Shown in pieces: positions 23,756 through 31,923 of a DNA stretch of 60,742 bases. The position numbers were made by a program, and so were the translations under genes. How positions within the stretch are numbered: the stretch's first letter is position 1; each line of letters starts with the position of its first letter. Origin of the DNA: Yersinia artesiana (GTDB lineage Bacteria > Pseudomonadota > Gammaproteobacteria > Enterobacterales > Enterobacteriaceae); the NCBI RefSeq assembly GCF_902726545.1, contig NZ_CACVAD010000030.1, forward strand, positions 1 through 60,742, in the 5' to 3' direction. Below the pieces are notes generated by a model. It did not search any database and was not told the DNA's origin. It was given only the letters and a program-made list of their open reading frames with translations.

Positions 23756-24280
23756 CTACTTTACCGTAGTTTTAAACGATAAAGGGGAGCCACGTTCTAG
23801 CGCCGTTTTTAGCGTATCACCGCTGAGATGATCGGTGATACCATCAGAGATTGCCCATTCCTCAAATATAGACAAGAGTTTGTAGGGTTGTTTCACCAGA
23901 GGGCGTATATCATCATTATGATAACAGGCTAGCCAGAACAGCCGGGATAAGGGCGTAGATATTCTCGTCGGAGATAACTTGGGGTTTTTGTCACTGGTTA
24001 GCTTTTCTATCAATCTCTCAATTTCAACACATTTGATAACGAAACAAGCATCTTGTGGCAAGTCATGCATTGGGAAGTAGCATGGATCCGCATAGTCCCG
24101 CTCTTCATTCCGCAAGGAAGACTCTTTTATTATAGAGGTGGTTTCATTCGATAAGTATTTTATCTTGCTCTGAATTTGTTCTTTCCATGATATTTTATTG
24201 AAAAGTAAGAAAAGTTCATTTCCACTCGTAACAGTGATGCCAAAATTAATGGTGTCAGGATTATCAATAGGTAGTGGCAT
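23756..24280 (-). CDS. Hypothetical island protein
   Basis: 174 aa, acidic and soluble, with CYFPMHDLPQDACFVIKCVEIERLIEKL and PTRISTPLSRLFWLACYHND as the most protein-like segments; the latter recalls ICE-borne proteins with a C-terminal helical domain. No known domain or signal peptide. It lies downstream of the 24305-24676 gene on the same strand and may be co-transcribed. Confidence 0.6.
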   Translation of the reverse strand: MPLPIDNPDTINFGITVTSGNELFLLFNKISWKEQIQSKIKYLSNETTSIIKESSLRNEERDYADPCYFPMHDLPQDACFVIKCVEIERLIEKLTSDKNPKLSPTRISTPLSRLFWLACYHNDDIRPLVKQPYKLLSIFEEWAISDGITDHLSGDTLKTALERGSPLSFKTTVK

Positions 24281-24304
24281 GCTGAGCGAGTCTGCTAGAT
24301 ATCT

Positions 24305-24676
24305 TTATATGATAATGTATTCAAATCCAAATAGGTTTGTGTCCAAAATATTCCTGCGAGATGAAAAGTAATCACCTTCAGTAGATATGATAAGGTTCCT
24401 ATTATTTTTGAAACAATGCTTATCAAGAAAGCAGAGTCTCTTGAGTTCTGAATTATCCAAAATAGATATTTTTACTTTTTCTCCATTTTTAGTTATTTTT
24501 CGTAATGTTACCGGAGACTGGAAGTAAATGGATAGATTTATTTGCCCATACAGTGCACAGCGATATATTGTACTTTCTGTAATTGAAGTGTCGAATGTCT
24601 CATTAATCACTTGCACAGCTTCGTGTATTGTTAACCAGTTTTTTGCCATAAGCTTGAGATTGCTATTCCAGGACAT
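24305..24676 (-). CDS. Hypothetical island protein with helix-turn-helix-like start
   Basis: 123 aa from the ATG at 24676. LMAKNWLTIHEAVQVINETF and TESTIYRCALYGQINLSIYF look like an excisionase-type winged helix (tail-to-helix grammar of HTH_17). The C-terminal half has no recognised family. It precedes the gene at 23756-24280. Confidence 0.55.
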   Translation of the reverse strand: MSWNSNLKLMAKNWLTIHEAVQVINETFDTSITESTIYRCALYGQINLSIYFQSPVTLRKITKNGEKVKISILDNSELKRLCFLDKHCFKNNRNLIISTEGDYFSSRRNILDTNLFGFEYIII

Positions 24677-24943
24677 AAGTGATTTTCCTTCATTTATTTT
24701 CTTTGGCAATTATCTGATGCCATAAGTTAATTGATTGCTATCAATGTGAGAAATACCTCAGCGTTTATAGACATGCGAGGTTCAGAAAAATAAATTATCT
24801 TATTGATATTTCTTCTTATAGCTTGTAAGTGGTAGTCGCTAATGATGCAAGGGAAAGGGTCTTTATGGGCATATATCCTATCCGTTAATTTCAACCATGC
24901 TCTGTTGTCCAGAGTCAGAATACATCTAACTCTGGATACGTTT

Positions 24944-25984
24944 TCACCAGTGATAACTTATCCCTGTATCAAGTTTATCTGCACAGTCAATCCCGGCAGG
25001 GCTATTTCTGACGTTATTAAATTTATAATCTAAAAATATCTGCATATTTTTGTTGAAGTAGTAGCTAAAGCCTATTTCTTCATAATCCAGCACTCGGGTT
25101 CGTTGGCCAGCGATTGTTTGCGTCAGGTGAGTGTAACCAATGTTGGGTTGAAATTTGTCGGTCAGCATATATTTAGCCAGGGCTTCATAGCTGAAGGCGT
25201 TGGTATTATTGTTGCGAGGTTGGGGGTTGATAGCGTTATTACTCTGCGTGAAAACAGTGGCCAGATAAAGTTTTTGGCTCTGGTACTTGACCCCCTCTGC
25301 GAAAGTCCGAATATTTTTTTTGTAACCGGCATTTTGTTGCTGTGAAAATGTAGTCTCGGAAGATGACGCAGCAAAAAGTGCACTGAGCTTTGGCGTAAAG
25401 AACCAGGACAGGGAAGTACCAATACCATTGCCGTTCTGTTGTCTTAAAGCTCGATTTCCGTTGTTACTTTTGAATTGGTATTGCATTGCTAATTTCACTG
25501 TCTGTTGAAAGACCGAAAGATTTTTACGCCACGTCACAAGATTAAGGGCTCGGCCACGCATGAAGTTGTCAATGTAGTTATAAGACATTTCCCTGAATAA
25601 GGGAGAGCGGTCGGTTATTGAGGTTACGTCGTACAGTACCCCCCAGTTCCGGCCGATATCCAGGCTTCCCCAGTACGGGTTGTCTACGCCCAGAAACGCT
25701 AGCCGGGTTGCATTTCTGCTGGCATCTGATGCACTAACCGTATATTCCCAGTGAGCGTAGGTTTGCCAGTTGTGGGTAAGGTCATGCTTCCCAATCAATC
25801 CAAAATAGAGATAGCTACGATCGCCATCATCTTTGATGTTATTACTGGTAAAACGTCTCGCAATGATAGTGCCATAAAAATCGAGACTTTTACCGTCCTG
25901 GTTCAGAACGTTGACCGCAAAAGAGTACGGTGAGAAGAGTAGTGTGATTGATATAAAATAATAGCGTAGGTCATGCAATGTCAT
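24944..25984 (-). CDS. General porin (OmpF/OmpC-like trimeric family)
   Basis: 346 aa from the ATG at 25984 (AGGGA eight bases upstream). Signal peptide, then VNVLNQDGKSLDFYGTIIARRF, the usual first strand of enterobacterial porins. LAFLGVDNPYWGSLDIGRNWGVLYD corresponds to the loop-3 region (family GLxxxxYGSxxxGRNxGxxYD). The C-terminus is aromatic (YHW) for BAM recognition. It lies 105 bases downstream of the amidase on the same strand with no visible terminator, so the two may share a transcript under the Zur-like operator. It may provide outer-membrane passage for the module's substrate. Confidence 0.88.
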   Translation of the reverse strand: MTLHDLRYYFISITLLFSPYSFAVNVLNQDGKSLDFYGTIIARRFTSNNIKDDGDRSYLYFGLIGKHDLTHNWQTYAHWEYTVSASDASRNATRLAFLGVDNPYWGSLDIGRNWGVLYDVTSITDRSPLFREMSYNYIDNFMRGRALNLVTWRKNLSVFQQTVKLAMQYQFKSNNGNRALRQQNGNGIGTSLSWFFTPKLSALFAASSSETTFSQQQNAGYKKNIRTFAEGVKYQSQKLYLATVFTQSNNAINPQPRNNNTNAFSYEALAKYMLTDKFQPNIGYTHLTQTIAGQRTRVLDYEEIGFSYYFNKNMQIFLDYKFNNVRNSPAGIDCADKLDTGISYHW

Positions 25985-26089
25985 GATAAACATCCCTAAA
26001 GATGGCTCAGCATCTGAATGGTGGTAGGGTGGACAATTTACCGCGACATATGCTCATTGCTTAAATCCAATAGAATGAGATTATTATCG

Positions 26090-26926
26090 TTATGCTGAAA
26101 CGTTTTGTTTGTGGCTAAAATAACTGATAATGCCATTAGAAATGGCGGATGCAATTTTGTTGCGGAATGCCGTTGTGCCTAATAATTTCTCCTCCTGTGG
26201 GTTGGTGATAAAAGAGGTTTCAACCAGGACAGATGGAATATAGGGTGATTTAAGTACTGCAAAAGCTGCCTGTTCTGTATGGTTTGAATGCATATGGTGG
26301 ACTGGAGAAATGTGGTGAACTATATGTGATCCCAGTAAAAGACTTTCCCTGATGGTTTCAGTCTGTTCAAGATCGAAGATGATTTTGTCGAGATACTTGT
26401 CCCTGTGAATGATTTGTTTTCCAGCAATATTATCAGCAGCATTCTCACTTTTGGATAGATACCTTGCCATAGCGCTGCTGGCTCCCCGTGTTGAAAGTGC
26501 AAAAACGGAAGCTCCATGGGCTGCAGGACTTGCGAAACCATCGGCGTGAATGGACATAAATAGATCGGCTTTGTGTGCGTGAGCAATCTGTACGCGATCG
26601 TATAGTGGAATAAATGTGTCATCCGATCGCGTCTGGAGTGCATTAATACCGTGGCTATTGAGAATGGCTTTTATCTTAGAGGTAATATCCAGTACTACAT
26701 GTTTTTCCAGCGATCCTTCACAACCCACTGCGCCGGAATCAATACCCCCGTGTCCAGGATCTAGCATTATCGTAAATTTCGTGCGCCCATTTGTTGGGAG
26801 GGAGGAATGCTTATGACTTAGCTGAGGTCGCATATGTGCATATGTCAGCGGTATAGCCAGTGTATTGGCTGCGAGGGCCGCTAAACCAGTAAGAATAAGT
26901 TTTCGCCGGGTAATGTTGGTGTTCAA
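26090..26926 (-). CDS. Tat-exported N-acetylmuramoyl-L-alanine amidase (AmiA/AmiC type)
   Basis: 278 aa from a TTG start at 26926 with GAGG eight bases upstream. Twin-arginine signal: NITRRKLILTGLAALAANTLA. The amidase_3 zinc site is complete: IMLDPGHGG (His), GSLEKHVVLD (Glu), SIHADGF (His), with the catalytic VLVETSFITN (Glu). It lacks the AMIN domain of AmiC and resembles AmiA. Its promoter carries a Zur-box-like palindrome (26953-26972). Zur-controlled amidase paralogues are known as a zinc-limitation adaptation. It is divergent from the MFS/ABC operon and upstream of the porin. Confidence 0.88.
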   Translation of the reverse strand: MNTNITRRKLILTGLAALAANTLAIPLTYAHMRPQLSHKHSSLPTNGRTKFTIMLDPGHGGIDSGAVGCEGSLEKHVVLDITSKIKAILNSHGINALQTRSDDTFIPLYDRVQIAHAHKADLFMSIHADGFASPAAHGASVFALSTRGASSAMARYLSKSENAADNIAGKQIIHRDKYLDKIIFDLEQTETIRESLLLGSHIVHHISPVHHMHSNHTEQAAFAVLKSPYIPSVLVETSFITNPQEEKLLGTTAFRNKIASAISNGIISYFSHKQNVSA

Positions 26927-26952
26927 TGTTGACGCCTCATGCTGATTGATTT

Positions 26953-26972
26953 GTTATGTTATAACGTTATGG
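26953..26972. promoter_or_regulatory. Zur-box-like operator, amidase side
   Basis: GTTATGTTATAACGTTATGG; read on the minus strand it is CGTTATA-A-CATAACA, matching the enterobacterial Zur consensus core TGTTATA-N-TATAACA at 12 of 14 paired positions. It lies about 27 bases upstream of the amidase start, well placed for repression. The 15 bases GTTATGTTATAACGT recur exactly at 27283-27297. Confidence 0.65.
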
Positions 26973-27282
26973 ATTATTTGAGGTCGAGGACTTGAATGTT
27001 ATTTTTTGTTGCTTCGGGTTACTTCATATTAATCATTGGAAAATCACGAGGCTCCCAATGTATTGATAAATTGGATTTTTAATACCCATCACTACCTCTC
27101 ATCGCTTGAATCATGATGACATCTGGCGTCCAAGTATGATCGTAATCTGCAAGAGCACTGCTGATAAGCCCTTGGCCCATTTGTTTACTTTAAATCGTGA
27201 ATTATCAAACAGGACAATGGACTCCTGCTGGAAACATATTGATATAGATCCTTTCAAAAGATAATTATTCTCATTGTCATTG

Positions 27283-27302
27283 GTTATGTTATAACGTAAC
27301 AA
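27283..27302. promoter_or_regulatory. Zur-box-like operator, transporter side
   Basis: GTTATGTTATAACGTAACAA; the core TGTTATA-A-CGTAACA matches TGTTATA-N-TATAACA at 12 of 14 positions. It lies about 66 bases upstream of the MFS start and shares 15 exact bases with the other copy. It is a poor match to the Fur consensus, so Zur is the preferred regulator. Confidence 0.65.
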
Positions 27303-27368
27303 TTGAGAGTGTGCCGAGATTTAGAATGAGTCTATCCATTATTCGATGACTTATTCTGGGGAGGAATT

Positions 27369-28751
27369 ATGTCAACTGAACATATCAAAGAAGAAAAACT
27401 CAACATTGGTGCTGTGCTGGCTGTATCACTTAGTACAGTGATTGCGATGCTGGACAGCACTATCGCAAATGTTGCCTTACCTGTTATTGGCAAAGATTTT
27501 GCCGTCTCAGAAGCTGCATCCATCATGATAATCAATGCTTACCAGTTTGCTGTGGTCGCTTCATTGCTGGTATTCGCTGCATTGGGAGGCAAAATAGGTA
27601 ACAAACGTATTTTTATTCTTGGAGTGATTTTTTTTGCGCTTTCCTCGTTAGGATGTGCACTTTCTGAAACACTGATGATGCTGACGGCTTTTCGCGTCAT
27701 TCAGGGCTTTGGGGCTGCGGCCATTCTAAGTGTGAATGCGGTGTTGATTAAAGAGATCTATCCTGCCCGGTTGTTAGGTCGTGGATTGGGGATTAATGTA
27801 ATGGTGGTCTCTGTTTCCGCAGCGGCGGGCCCGTCAATTGCTTCAGCTATTATGTCAGTTGCGAACTGGAACTGGTTGTTTTCTATTAATGTACCGATCG
27901 CTTGTATTTCATTGCTGCTCTGTATTGTATCGTTCAAATCGACGCAACGTACCGAAAACCGGTTTGATAAAGCGGGTGCGTTGCTGGTTTTCCTGACGTT
28001 CGCTTCGTTTTCAACGATGATGCTGGGTCTGGCGAGGAACAACGTGTTAGACGTTATCCCAAGCTCGATTATTCTTGTCGTGCTGGCAATCACTTTGTAT
28101 CTGAATCAAAAAAGAAAGATTACTGATGCTTTGATCCCGGTTGCGATATTTCGCAACAGGACATTTTCTCTGTCGTTATTAATGTCTTTGTTATCATATA
28201 GTACGCAGTTACTGGCATATGTCTCCTTACCATTTTATTTTCATAATGTATTAAACCGCAATGTCGTTGAAATTGGCATGCTGTTAACGGCATGGCCGCT
28301 GGCGACAATGTTGACGTCATTGGTCGCGGGTGAACTAATCAAAAAGTTCGAGCCCAACCTGGTAGCATTTACCGGACTATTACTACTTTTGATAGGCACT
28401 CTTTTAATGACATGGCTGCCCGTACAACCCTCGAATCTGCAGATCCTCTGGCGGATCGCTATTTGTGGTTTTGGTTTTGGACTATTCCAGTCCCCTAATA
28501 ATTTTCTCATTATGACTTCGGTCCCACATGAAAATAGCGGTATTGCCAGCGGATTATTAGGCAGTTCACGTCTGATTGGGCAGATTATTGGTTCTGTGCT
28601 GGTGGCGTTTTTCTTTAATAACTTTGGGCGTAATGTAACAAATATTAGTCTTTTCGCCGGAGCATTGTTCTCATTTATGTCTCTGGCGGTGAGTTATCTC
28701 CGCTATAAATCTGCTTCTCATGACGTTGGTTTTGTTAAGAAAGTAATATAA
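27369..28751 (+). CDS. MFS transporter, DHA2 (EmrB/QacA) type
   Basis: 460 aa, about 14 hydrophobic segments. DHA2 motifs: MLDSTIANVALPVIG (motif D1-like), GGKIGNKRIFILG (motif A), and RVIQGFGAAAI. A GGGGAGGA ribosome site precedes the ATG. It leads an operon with a FecBCD-type ABC importer. YbtX of the yersiniabactin island, also an MFS protein, is needed for zinc uptake in Y. pestis as I recall, so an MFS partner of metal scavenging has precedent. It could export a metallophore or import a metal complex; no synthesis genes are seen. Confidence 0.85.
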   Translation: MSTEHIKEEKLNIGAVLAVSLSTVIAMLDSTIANVALPVIGKDFAVSEAASIMIINAYQFAVVASLLVFAALGGKIGNKRIFILGVIFFALSSLGCALSETLMMLTAFRVIQGFGAAAILSVNAVLIKEIYPARLLGRGLGINVMVVSVSAAAGPSIASAIMSVANWNWLFSINVPIACISLLLCIVSFKSTQRTENRFDKAGALLVFLTFASFSTMMLGLARNNVLDVIPSSIILVVLAITLYLNQKRKITDALIPVAIFRNRTFSLSLLMSLLSYSTQLLAYVSLPFYFHNVLNRNVVEIGMLLTAWPLATMLTSLVAGELIKKFEPNLVAFTGLLLLLIGTLLMTWLPVQPSNLQILWRIAICGFGFGLFQSPNNFLIMTSVPHENSGIASGLLGSSRLIGQIIGSVLVAFFFNNFGRNVTNISLFAGALFSFMSLAVSYLRYKSASHDVGFVKKVI

Positions 28752-28819
28752 GTCTTTCAATAAAATAATCATGTGATGCTATTAAATTACAATTCATTTA
28801 ACTCATTGAGGTGCTAAGT

Positions 28820-29899
28820 ATGCTTAATGGAAAAATATTATTCTCATTATTCATATCATCGATAATATTATTATCAACGGCAAGCTATGCCAATAGTAGT
28901 GAGGTGAGTAAGACGATAAATGACCAAAACATGAAAAACACTGAAGAAATACCCATAAAATTCAACCGTATTATTATCACCGGTAATTGCCCCTTTGGTG
29001 TAATTATGGCAAATGATTTGGCATATAAACATGTTGTGGGCGTAGGACCTTGGGCTTTTCTGCATTCAAACATGAAACTTCTCAAGGATATGAAGCCAGA
29101 TATCGACCGTATCACTACTGACTTTATTAATAAAGACTATGTTGTAAATATGGAATCCTTACTAAATTTACAACCAGATATTATTTACTATTATGGTAAA
29201 AGTCAGAATGATAATCTGGAGCGGGCAGGGATCCCAACTATTAATCTTGATGCTGGTGGTGACACGAAATTTGAGCCAGTAGTAACGCAAACGTATTGGG
29301 AAAACGAATTTAACCAGACGCTTGGTTTACCTCACAGTCACAAATTTTCGGATGCATGGAAGAGAAGCCTCAATGAGGCAAAACCATATGCCGAGAAGAT
29401 CAAATCACAACATATTCGGGCATTATATCTTGAGCAGAGTGATGGGAAAGAGCTCAAGGTGAGTGGGCCGAAAACATATGGTGATACCTATCTTAAGATG
29501 GCGGGGATGGAAAATGTAGCAAGTGATCTGGTGGTAAAAGGGGATGCTGGCAGGTACATTAATGTTTCAATGGAGCAAATAATTCAGTGGGATCCCGATG
29601 TTGTATTTGTGGTCTTTGGTAGCGCGAAGGATATTCTTAATAATAAAAATCCCGGGCAAGACTGGCATAATATTAAAGCATTCAAAGATGGGAAAATATT
29701 TTCTACACCCGTAGGGCTACATAATTGGGGAGGATTGTCTGCTGAGACTGCGCTATTACCATTGTTTATGATTAATAAATTTAACCCTGACTATATAACA
29801 GATGCAGAATTGAAAGTTGCAACGCGGTTACACTATAAAAAAGTGTTTGATTATGAAATTCCGGACGCGCTATTAACCGATGAGTTAAGACAGCGGTAA
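28820..29899 (+). CDS. Periplasmic binding protein of a FecBCD-type metal/metallophore ABC importer
   Basis: 359 aa from the ATG at 28820 (GAGG nine bases upstream). Signal peptide ending ASYANSSE. Class III binding protein: VGVGPWAFLHSN, NMESLLNLQPDIIYYYG, an SGPKTYGDTYLKMAGMENVA segment in the second lobe, and DPDVVFVVFGS. The family takes up siderophores, haem, B12 or metals; the ligand cannot be read from sequence. The gap to the MFS gene is 68 bases, with no second operator seen. Confidence 0.85.
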   Translation: MLNGKILFSLFISSIILLSTASYANSSEVSKTINDQNMKNTEEIPIKFNRIIITGNCPFGVIMANDLAYKHVVGVGPWAFLHSNMKLLKDMKPDIDRITTDFINKDYVVNMESLLNLQPDIIYYYGKSQNDNLERAGIPTINLDAGGDTKFEPVVTQTYWENEFNQTLGLPHSHKFSDAWKRSLNEAKPYAEKIKSQHIRALYLEQSDGKELKVSGPKTYGDTYLKMAGMENVASDLVVKGDAGRYINVSMEQIIQWDPDVVFVVFGSAKDILNNKNPGQDWHNIKAFKDGKIFSTPVGLHNWGGLSAETALLPLFMINKFNPDYITDAELKVATRLHYKKVFDYEIPDALLTDELRQR

Positions 29900-29942
29900 T
29901 AAAGTAATCCGGCGCATGGGTTTTTATTTTTAAAGGTTAGTT

Positions 29943-30956
29943 ATGCAGGAAAGAAAAAAATACCGAATGCTAATGTGGATTTCAATCGTATTGTTACTGA
30001 TTGTGGCTATGATTTCTTTGTTCATAGGCCGCTATACATTATCTTTCCCCGAAATAATGACGGAGGTATTACATGATAATGGTCGCCGTTGTTTGAGCGC
30101 AGGATTCTCGGTTATATGCAATCTACGGTTGCCAAGGATTATTGCCGTCATGATGGTAGGGGCAGGGCTATCAGTAGCAGGCGTGACGTATCAAGCGGTG
30201 TTGCGAAATGCACTGGCTAGCCCGGATGTGCTCGGTACATCTTCCGCCGCAGCGTTCGGCGCAGCACTTGGGATACTGCTAGGTTTTCCACTACAACTCA
30301 GCGCTTTTTCCTCTTTCTTCTTTGGCATTGTCAGCCTTTTATGCGTGATGGGACTTTGCCATTTCAAGAAAAACAATGGGGAGCTCACGACTATCCTGTC
30401 GGGCATCATAGTGGCTTCGGTGTTTATGTCTTTTGTATCAATCATTAAATATGTTGCCGATCCACAGGACGAACTCCCGGCTATCGTCTTCTGGCTTATG
30501 GGGAGTTTCGCTTCTCTGGTCAAAGAGCAGGTTTATGGACTCATCCCGCTATACATCATTTGTTATCTGGTTATCTACAAACTTCGATGGAAAATCAATG
30601 TGTTGTCTTTGGGAAATGATGAGGCCAAAATTGCTGGAATGAACCCACAATTGTTGAATACAGTTTTGCTAATCACAGCCTCAATTTTGGTGGCAGCATC
30701 AGTCACCATCGCTGGCGTGGTGGGCTGGGTTGGTCTGGTTATCCCGCATCTGGTTAGAACGCTGGTCGGGTACAACCATAGCAAGCTGATCCCGGCTTCG
30801 GCTGTATGTGGTGCGTTGTTTTTATTGGTCATCGACAACATTGCCAGGACCCTGACTTACGCAGAGATCCCCATTGGAATACTTACTGCTCTGGTTGGTG
30901 CGCCTTTATTTGCTGTACTGTTCATCATGAGTAACCGATATGATCGAAGTGAATAA
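29943..30956 (+). CDS. FecCD-family ABC permease
   Basis: 337 aa, about nine to ten transmembrane helices. Family segments: NLRLPRIIAVMMVGAGLSVAG, QAVLRNALASPDVLGTSSAAAFG, and AGVVGWVGLVIPHLVRTLVG just before the ATPase-coupling loop. It probably forms a homodimer, since only one permease gene exists. AAGG lies seven bases upstream of the ATG. Its 3' end overlaps the ATPase gene by 17 bases. Confidence 0.9.
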   Translation: MQERKKYRMLMWISIVLLLIVAMISLFIGRYTLSFPEIMTEVLHDNGRRCLSAGFSVICNLRLPRIIAVMMVGAGLSVAGVTYQAVLRNALASPDVLGTSSAAAFGAALGILLGFPLQLSAFSSFFFGIVSLLCVMGLCHFKKNNGELTTILSGIIVASVFMSFVSIIKYVADPQDELPAIVFWLMGSFASLVKEQVYGLIPLYIICYLVIYKLRWKINVLSLGNDEAKIAGMNPQLLNTVLLITASILVAASVTIAGVVGWVGLVIPHLVRTLVGYNHSKLIPASAVCGALFLLVIDNIARTLTYAEIPIGILTALVGAPLFAVLFIMSNRYDRSE

Positions 30957-31695
30957 TCTGACGTTCGCATTCAAAAAGAGTAAAACTGCCTTTAACAATA
31001 TCAGCTTCTCCATTGATGAAGGTGAGGTACTGTGCGTATTAGGACCGAATGGTGTTGGCAAAACAACATTGCTTAAAACGGTTACCGGTCTGTATCAACC
31101 GGTTAGTGGCTCATGTCATATTGGCCGAGTGGGAAACCGGAAAGCTCGTATGGCGTATGTCCCGCAGGCCAAACGTGTTCACTTTTCTTACAATGTACTC
31201 GATTTCATCTCCTTTGGGTGCCCATTACGGGGCGGAATGCTGGCATCTCCTGGGGCGAGGGATATCGAAAAAGCGGGGCAAATATTGTCGGAACTTGGTG
31301 CATCATATCTTGCAACCAAAGATGTTAACCAGATCAGTGGTGGTGAGCTACAGATGTGTTATATCGCGAAGGCGCTGGTCTCAGAGCCGGACATCCTTGT
31401 GCTTGATGAACCTGAATCAAATCTTGATTTTAATAATCAGTCTCTCATTATCAATTGGTTGTACACGTTGTCGCGGGAGAAAAATGTTACTATTATCCTG
31501 AATACGCACTTCATCAATCATGCAAATAACATTGCAGATAAATGTCTGCTAATGGGCAAAGATAGTTACTGTTTTGGGACTACACAGAGTGTCTTGCAAG
31601 AGCCTCTCCTCGCCGATTATTTCCACGTTCCCGTTAAACGCTGTCATTTTGAACACAAAGGAATACAGAAAGAATCATTTATTGTTGCATTGTGA
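30940..31695 (+). CDS. ABC importer ATPase (FecE/BtuD-like)
   Basis: 251 aa. Walker A GPNGVGKTT, Q-loop YVPQAKRVHF, signature QISGGELQM, Walker B ILVLDEPESNLDF, switch histidine LNTHFIN. It overlaps the permease gene, completing a binding-protein/permease/ATPase set. The operon appears to end here; a hairpin follows at 31873-31896. Confidence 0.9.
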   Translation: MIEVNNLTFAFKKSKTAFNNISFSIDEGEVLCVLGPNGVGKTTLLKTVTGLYQPVSGSCHIGRVGNRKARMAYVPQAKRVHFSYNVLDFISFGCPLRGGMLASPGARDIEKAGQILSELGASYLATKDVNQISGGELQMCYIAKALVSEPDILVLDEPESNLDFNNQSLIINWLYTLSREKNVTIILNTHFINHANNIADKCLLMGKDSYCFGTTQSVLQEPLLADYFHVPVKRCHFEHKGIQKESFIVAL

Positions 31696-31862
31696 AAGGT
31701 AGCCAATGTCTCGGTGAGAACGAGAAATGGGCGATTATGATTTAAGCCCTGTCGAACTGTACGAAGCTACTGGCATTAAAAATTATAATATGTCGTTCTG
31801 AGTGAATAACCCGTGTGCGCCAAGTGAATCTACGACACAGCGTTTTTCCTTTTTGCTGGAGA

Positions 31863-31896
31863 AAACAAAAAACCGCATCAGTCTGCACTGATACGG
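31863..31896 (-). terminator. Terminator between ABC operon and integrase
   Basis: CCGCATCAGT-CTGC-ACTGATACGG forms a near-perfect stem. On the minus strand it is followed by TTTTTTGTTTTC, a good terminator for the leftward integrase gene; it may also slow the rightward ABC transcript. Confidence 0.8.
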
Positions 31897-31923
31897 CTTT
31901 GATTTGTCAGGAGGACTAAATCA

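Larger units (their letters stand above)
26927..27368. promoter_or_regulatory. Divergent promoter region of the metal-uptake module
   Basis: 442 bases between the leftward amidase and rightward MFS gene. It contains two copies of GTTATGTTATAACGT, one near each gene. A 63-codon open frame on the minus strand (27111-27302) overlaps one site and lacks a ribosome site; I do not call it. Confidence 0.6.

Noticed and set aside
26075..26098. Fur-box-like sequence near the amidase stop, upstream of the porin
   Set aside because: Only about 12-13 of 19 bases match by eye and part is coding; too weak to call.
27111..27302. 63-codon minus-strand open frame between amidase and MFS genes
   Set aside because: Overlaps a Zur-like operator, has no ribosome site and no family match.
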